Source: Lachnospiraceae bacterium oral taxon 500 (lineage in GTDB: Bacteria; Bacillota; Clostridia; Lachnospirales; Vallitaleaceae). Taken from it: 64,000 nt of DNA. Where the stretch lies: the NCBI GenBank assembly GCA_002999035.1, contig CP027241.1, positions 561,001 through 625,000 on the forward strand, given 5' to 3'. Shown here in pieces: positions 61,843 to 64,000 of this stretch (within the stretch, counting starts at the first letter, position 1; the number at the start of each line of letters is the position of its first letter). Made by a program: the position numbers and the translations under genes. The notes below the pieces were generated by a model. That model was not told the DNA's origin. It did no database searches and saw nothing but the letters and a program-made list of their open reading frames with translations.

Positions 61843-63944
61843 TAATAACCGGCCTTCTTTAAAATCACCGCACTGAACGGTTTTAAGCGCAGCTTAATCC
61901 GGCCGTTTTCCACCGGATACATCTCCTTGGCCGTATTATGGCTGTCAGCCGTACTCTCAAAAATCCGCTGGCAGGAATCGTCATCGGAAATCCCGATCTC
62001 CCAGACCGGAATCGAAATCTGGCGGCAATCGGCATTGTTATTAAACGCTACCACAATCTTATCCCGCTCGTCAAACCGGCCGTAGGTCAAAACATTATAT
62101 TCGCCGCCCAGCATCTTCAGCGAGCCGCTGCGCAGCGTCGGAATCGACTTGCGCAAAGCAATCAGCTGTTTATGTACATTGAGCAGCTCTTTATTCTCAT
62201 TCCCCCAGGGATAGGTTCGGCGGTTGTCCGGATCCGTCCAGCCGCAGACGCCGGCCTCATCTCCATAATAAATGGTCGGTGCGCCCAGCCAGGTCATTTG
62301 CAAAACGACCGCTTCTTTCATAATGCCGTAATTAAGCCCCTCACCGGCCGCCTCCGCTCCGGCCGAAGCCGTCCGGCCAACCCGATGGTTGGTTCGGGTT
62401 AAAAAGCGGGAATGATCATGATTGGACAGCTCATTCATCGCCACCTGCAAAGCCGAAATACTGAACTTCGCCATATTATAAGTCATTGTATCGCAAAAAG
62501 ACTGATAATTTCCAAACAAATCCCCTCGGTGCTCATCCGAGTGTTTTTCCATACCGGTAAAAAACCACGAAACCGGCTCCATAAAAGCATCATAATTCAT
62601 GACCGAATCCCATTGGTCGCCGTTTTTCAGCCAATCCGACGGATCACCGTAATGTTCCGCCAAAATCAGAGCTTCCGGATTCGCCTCTTTGACCGCACTG
62701 CGGAAATCCCGCCAAAACTGATGATTGAACTCCTTGCTGTATCCCAGATCAGCCGCTACATCCAGTCGCCAGCCGTCGGTTTTATACGGCGCGCCGACCC
62801 ATTTTTGTGCTACCTTCATAATCTTACGGTACAGTCCCGGTGAACCCTCATAATTTAGCTTCGGCAGAGTATCGTAGCCCCACCAGCCGTCATAATTGCT
62901 GTTGTTCGGCCAGCTGTCCGTCTCATGAAAGTGAAAATAACTATGATAGGGGCTGGTAGCCGAAGTATACGCCCCGGCCGGATACTGACCGCTGCCGCCG
63001 TAAAAGCCTTCCCGGTCAAGCCATTTATTAAACGAACCGCAGTGATTGAACACTCCGTCTAAGATAACCCGCATCCCGCGGCGGTGAATCTCCTCGACCA
63101 GCTCGGCAAAGAAAGCATTGCTGGCCTCAATATTGGCCGGACTAGTCGTGCGCCGCTGATAAAGACTGGCATATTCGTTGCCCTCCTCACCGGTCAGCGT
63201 AGCGCCGCCGTCTTCAACAATTACGCCGAAATGCGGATCTATTGCCTCATAGTCCTGTGTATCGTATTTATGATTGGACGGCGAAGTAAAAACCGGATTC
63301 AGGTAAATGACCTCCACTCCGATTTCCTGTAAATAGTCGAGCTTATCCCGTACCCCCTGTAAATCGCCGCCGTAAAACTCGCGAATTCCGTCAGCGGCCG
63401 GGAGTTTGTTCCAATCCTTGACCCGCTCAGCCAGCTCACCGATATAGCGATATTCTCCGTCAGCCACATCATTGGCCGGATTGCCGTTATAAAAGCGGTC
63501 AACAAAAATCTGGTACATAATTGCTCCCTTGGCCCAATCAGGCGTAGCCAGACCCGGCACCAGCTTAAAATCAAAATAATGATCTGCTTCTCTGGTCGCA
63601 CCTTTTTTATTATAAAACACCCGGTAGCGACCGGAGCTCAATTCAAAGTAGTACTGGAGCGGCTTAGTCACACCTTCCAGCATAATTTCATAATAATCAA
63701 ACAGCGCATCGGAACTTACCCGCTTCAGCGGCAGCCTTTTATCTTCATAGCGGAGATAAACTTTTTCCACATTATTTTTTTTCGTTCTCAGCCGCAGCTT
63801 AACCGGCTCACCGGGCTTTGGATCCTGCGGAATCCGGTAATTTTGCGTTTCATCACAAAAAATCCCATTTTCCTCCAGAACCGGGTGACGGGTGCTGATA
63901 TAAGCCAAAAACTTTTCAATTCCGAACATTCTTCTAATGTCCAT
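61842..63944 (-). CDS. GH13 alpha-glycosidase (neopullulanase/cyclomaltodextrinase-like)
   Basis: It probably hydrolyses alpha-1,4 linked maltooligosaccharides or cyclodextrins in the cytoplasm. The 700-residue enzyme has an N-terminal beta domain (about 1-130), then the TIM barrel with the four GH13 regions: VILDGVFNHC, GWRLDVAADLG with the nucleophile Asp, ILAEHYGDPSDW with the acid/base Glu, and LSNHDHSRFLT. The early segment GAIMYQIFVDRFYNGNP is typical of this subgroup. AAGGAGGATTTT precedes the ATG. No signal peptide is seen. Confidence 0.93.
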   Translation of the reverse strand: MDIRRMFGIEKFLAYISTRHPVLEENGIFCDETQNYRIPQDPKPGEPVKLRLRTKKNNVEKVYLRYEDKRLPLKRVSSDALFDYYEIMLEGVTKPLQYYFELSSGRYRVFYNKKGATREADHYFDFKLVPGLATPDWAKGAIMYQIFVDRFYNGNPANDVADGEYRYIGELAERVKDWNKLPAADGIREFYGGDLQGVRDKLDYLQEIGVEVIYLNPVFTSPSNHKYDTQDYEAIDPHFGVIVEDGGATLTGEEGNEYASLYQRRTTSPANIEASNAFFAELVEEIHRRGMRVILDGVFNHCGSFNKWLDREGFYGGSGQYPAGAYTSATSPYHSYFHFHETDSWPNNSNYDGWWGYDTLPKLNYEGSPGLYRKIMKVAQKWVGAPYKTDGWRLDVAADLGYSKEFNHQFWRDFRSAVKEANPEALILAEHYGDPSDWLKNGDQWDSVMNYDAFMEPVSWFFTGMEKHSDEHRGDLFGNYQSFCDTMTYNMAKFSISALQVAMNELSNHDHSRFLTRTNHRVGRTASAGAEAAGEGLNYGIMKEAVVLQMTWLGAPTIYYGDEAGVCGWTDPDNRRTYPWGNENKELLNVHKQLIALRKSIPTLRSGSLKMLGGEYNVLTYGRFDERDKIVVAFNNNADCRQISIPVWEIGISDDDSCQRIFESTADSHNTAKEMYPVENGRIKLRLKPFSAVILKKAGY

Positions 63945-63978
63945 AAAATCCTCCTTACAGAATTTCTCTCTTTAAGCC

Positions 63979-64000
63979 TCACCACTCTTTGCCGAAAATG
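63979..64000 (-). CDS. possible 3' end of the next upstream gene
   Basis: On the minus strand the last bases read IFGKEW followed by TGA, 34 bases before the GH13 start. It may be the C-terminus of a gene in the same operon, cut by the window edge. Evidence is very limited. Confidence 0.25.

Overview
The window looks like a chromosomal segment of a low-to-mid GC Gram-positive anaerobe of the Clostridia, probably Lachnospirales-like. This rests on strong AGGAGG ribosome binding sites, TTGACA/TATAAT promoters with 16-18 bp spacers, a gdpP-rplI-dnaB operon, a small RelQ-type alarmone synthetase, a YtrA-type GntR/ABC cluster, SLH surface protein and tRNA genes without encoded CCA. The genus cannot be fixed from the sequence alone. 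Most genes are on the minus strand. Six tRNA genes and nine or so protein genes are on the plus strand.

Region by region: 0-6 kb holds translation genes (trmD and rimM, divergent proS, rpsB-tsf). 6-14 kb holds a CPBP membrane protease, an Mbeg1-like alpha/beta hydrolase, a D-lactate dehydrogenase-like enzyme, an NlpC/P60-relQ-rnhA operon, an ABC-F ATPase and a histidine phosphatase. 14-22 kb is visibly more AT-rich. It carries a lipoprotein and a catabolic operon: class II aldolase, two-subunit transketolase, mannose-family PTS IIB-IIC-IID without IIA, an RpiB/LacAB-type isomerase and a DeoR regulator. 22-25.7 kb has a DUF4143-type ATPase, a fused TadA deaminase/alkyladenine glycosylase and mtnN. 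25.8-30.5 kb is a complete liv-type amino acid ABC operon. 30.7-33.1 kb is rich in hairpin and inverted-repeat elements around mtaB. 33.2-37.1 kb has an HPr-like protein lacking the active histidine, a frameshifted alkaline phosphatase-family gene and a ytrAB-like efflux cluster. 37-42.3 kb is a sugar ABC importer with a GH3 glycosidase. 42.7-49.2 kb has udp, dnaB-rplI-gdpP and a LysM/G5/M23 peptidase. 49.7-52.8 kb encodes a membrane-anchored secreted protein and an SLH protein. 52.9-54.05 kb is a six-tRNA operon followed by a 214-bp tandem array that copies the 3' end of the last tRNA. 54-64 kb has an SRPBCC protein, phosphoglucomutase, manA, a TPR-sulfatase-like protein joined to a LicC-LicA fusion (phosphocholine decoration), and a GH13 alpha-glycosidase.

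The main themes are carbohydrate import and processing (PTS, ABC, GH3, GH13, pgcA, manA), cell-surface assembly (NlpC/P60, M23, SLH, LicCA) and nucleotide second messengers (RelQ, GdpP). The least ordinary items are the TadA-glycosylase fusion, the LicCA/TPR-sulfatase pair, the tRNA-Leu 3'-end array, several small repeat families with perfect terminal or hairpin symmetry, a duplicated promoter that would produce a roughly 64-nt RNA, and a 23-residue peptide candidate in the rimM leader. No CRISPR array, transposase, phage module or recognisable defence island is present.
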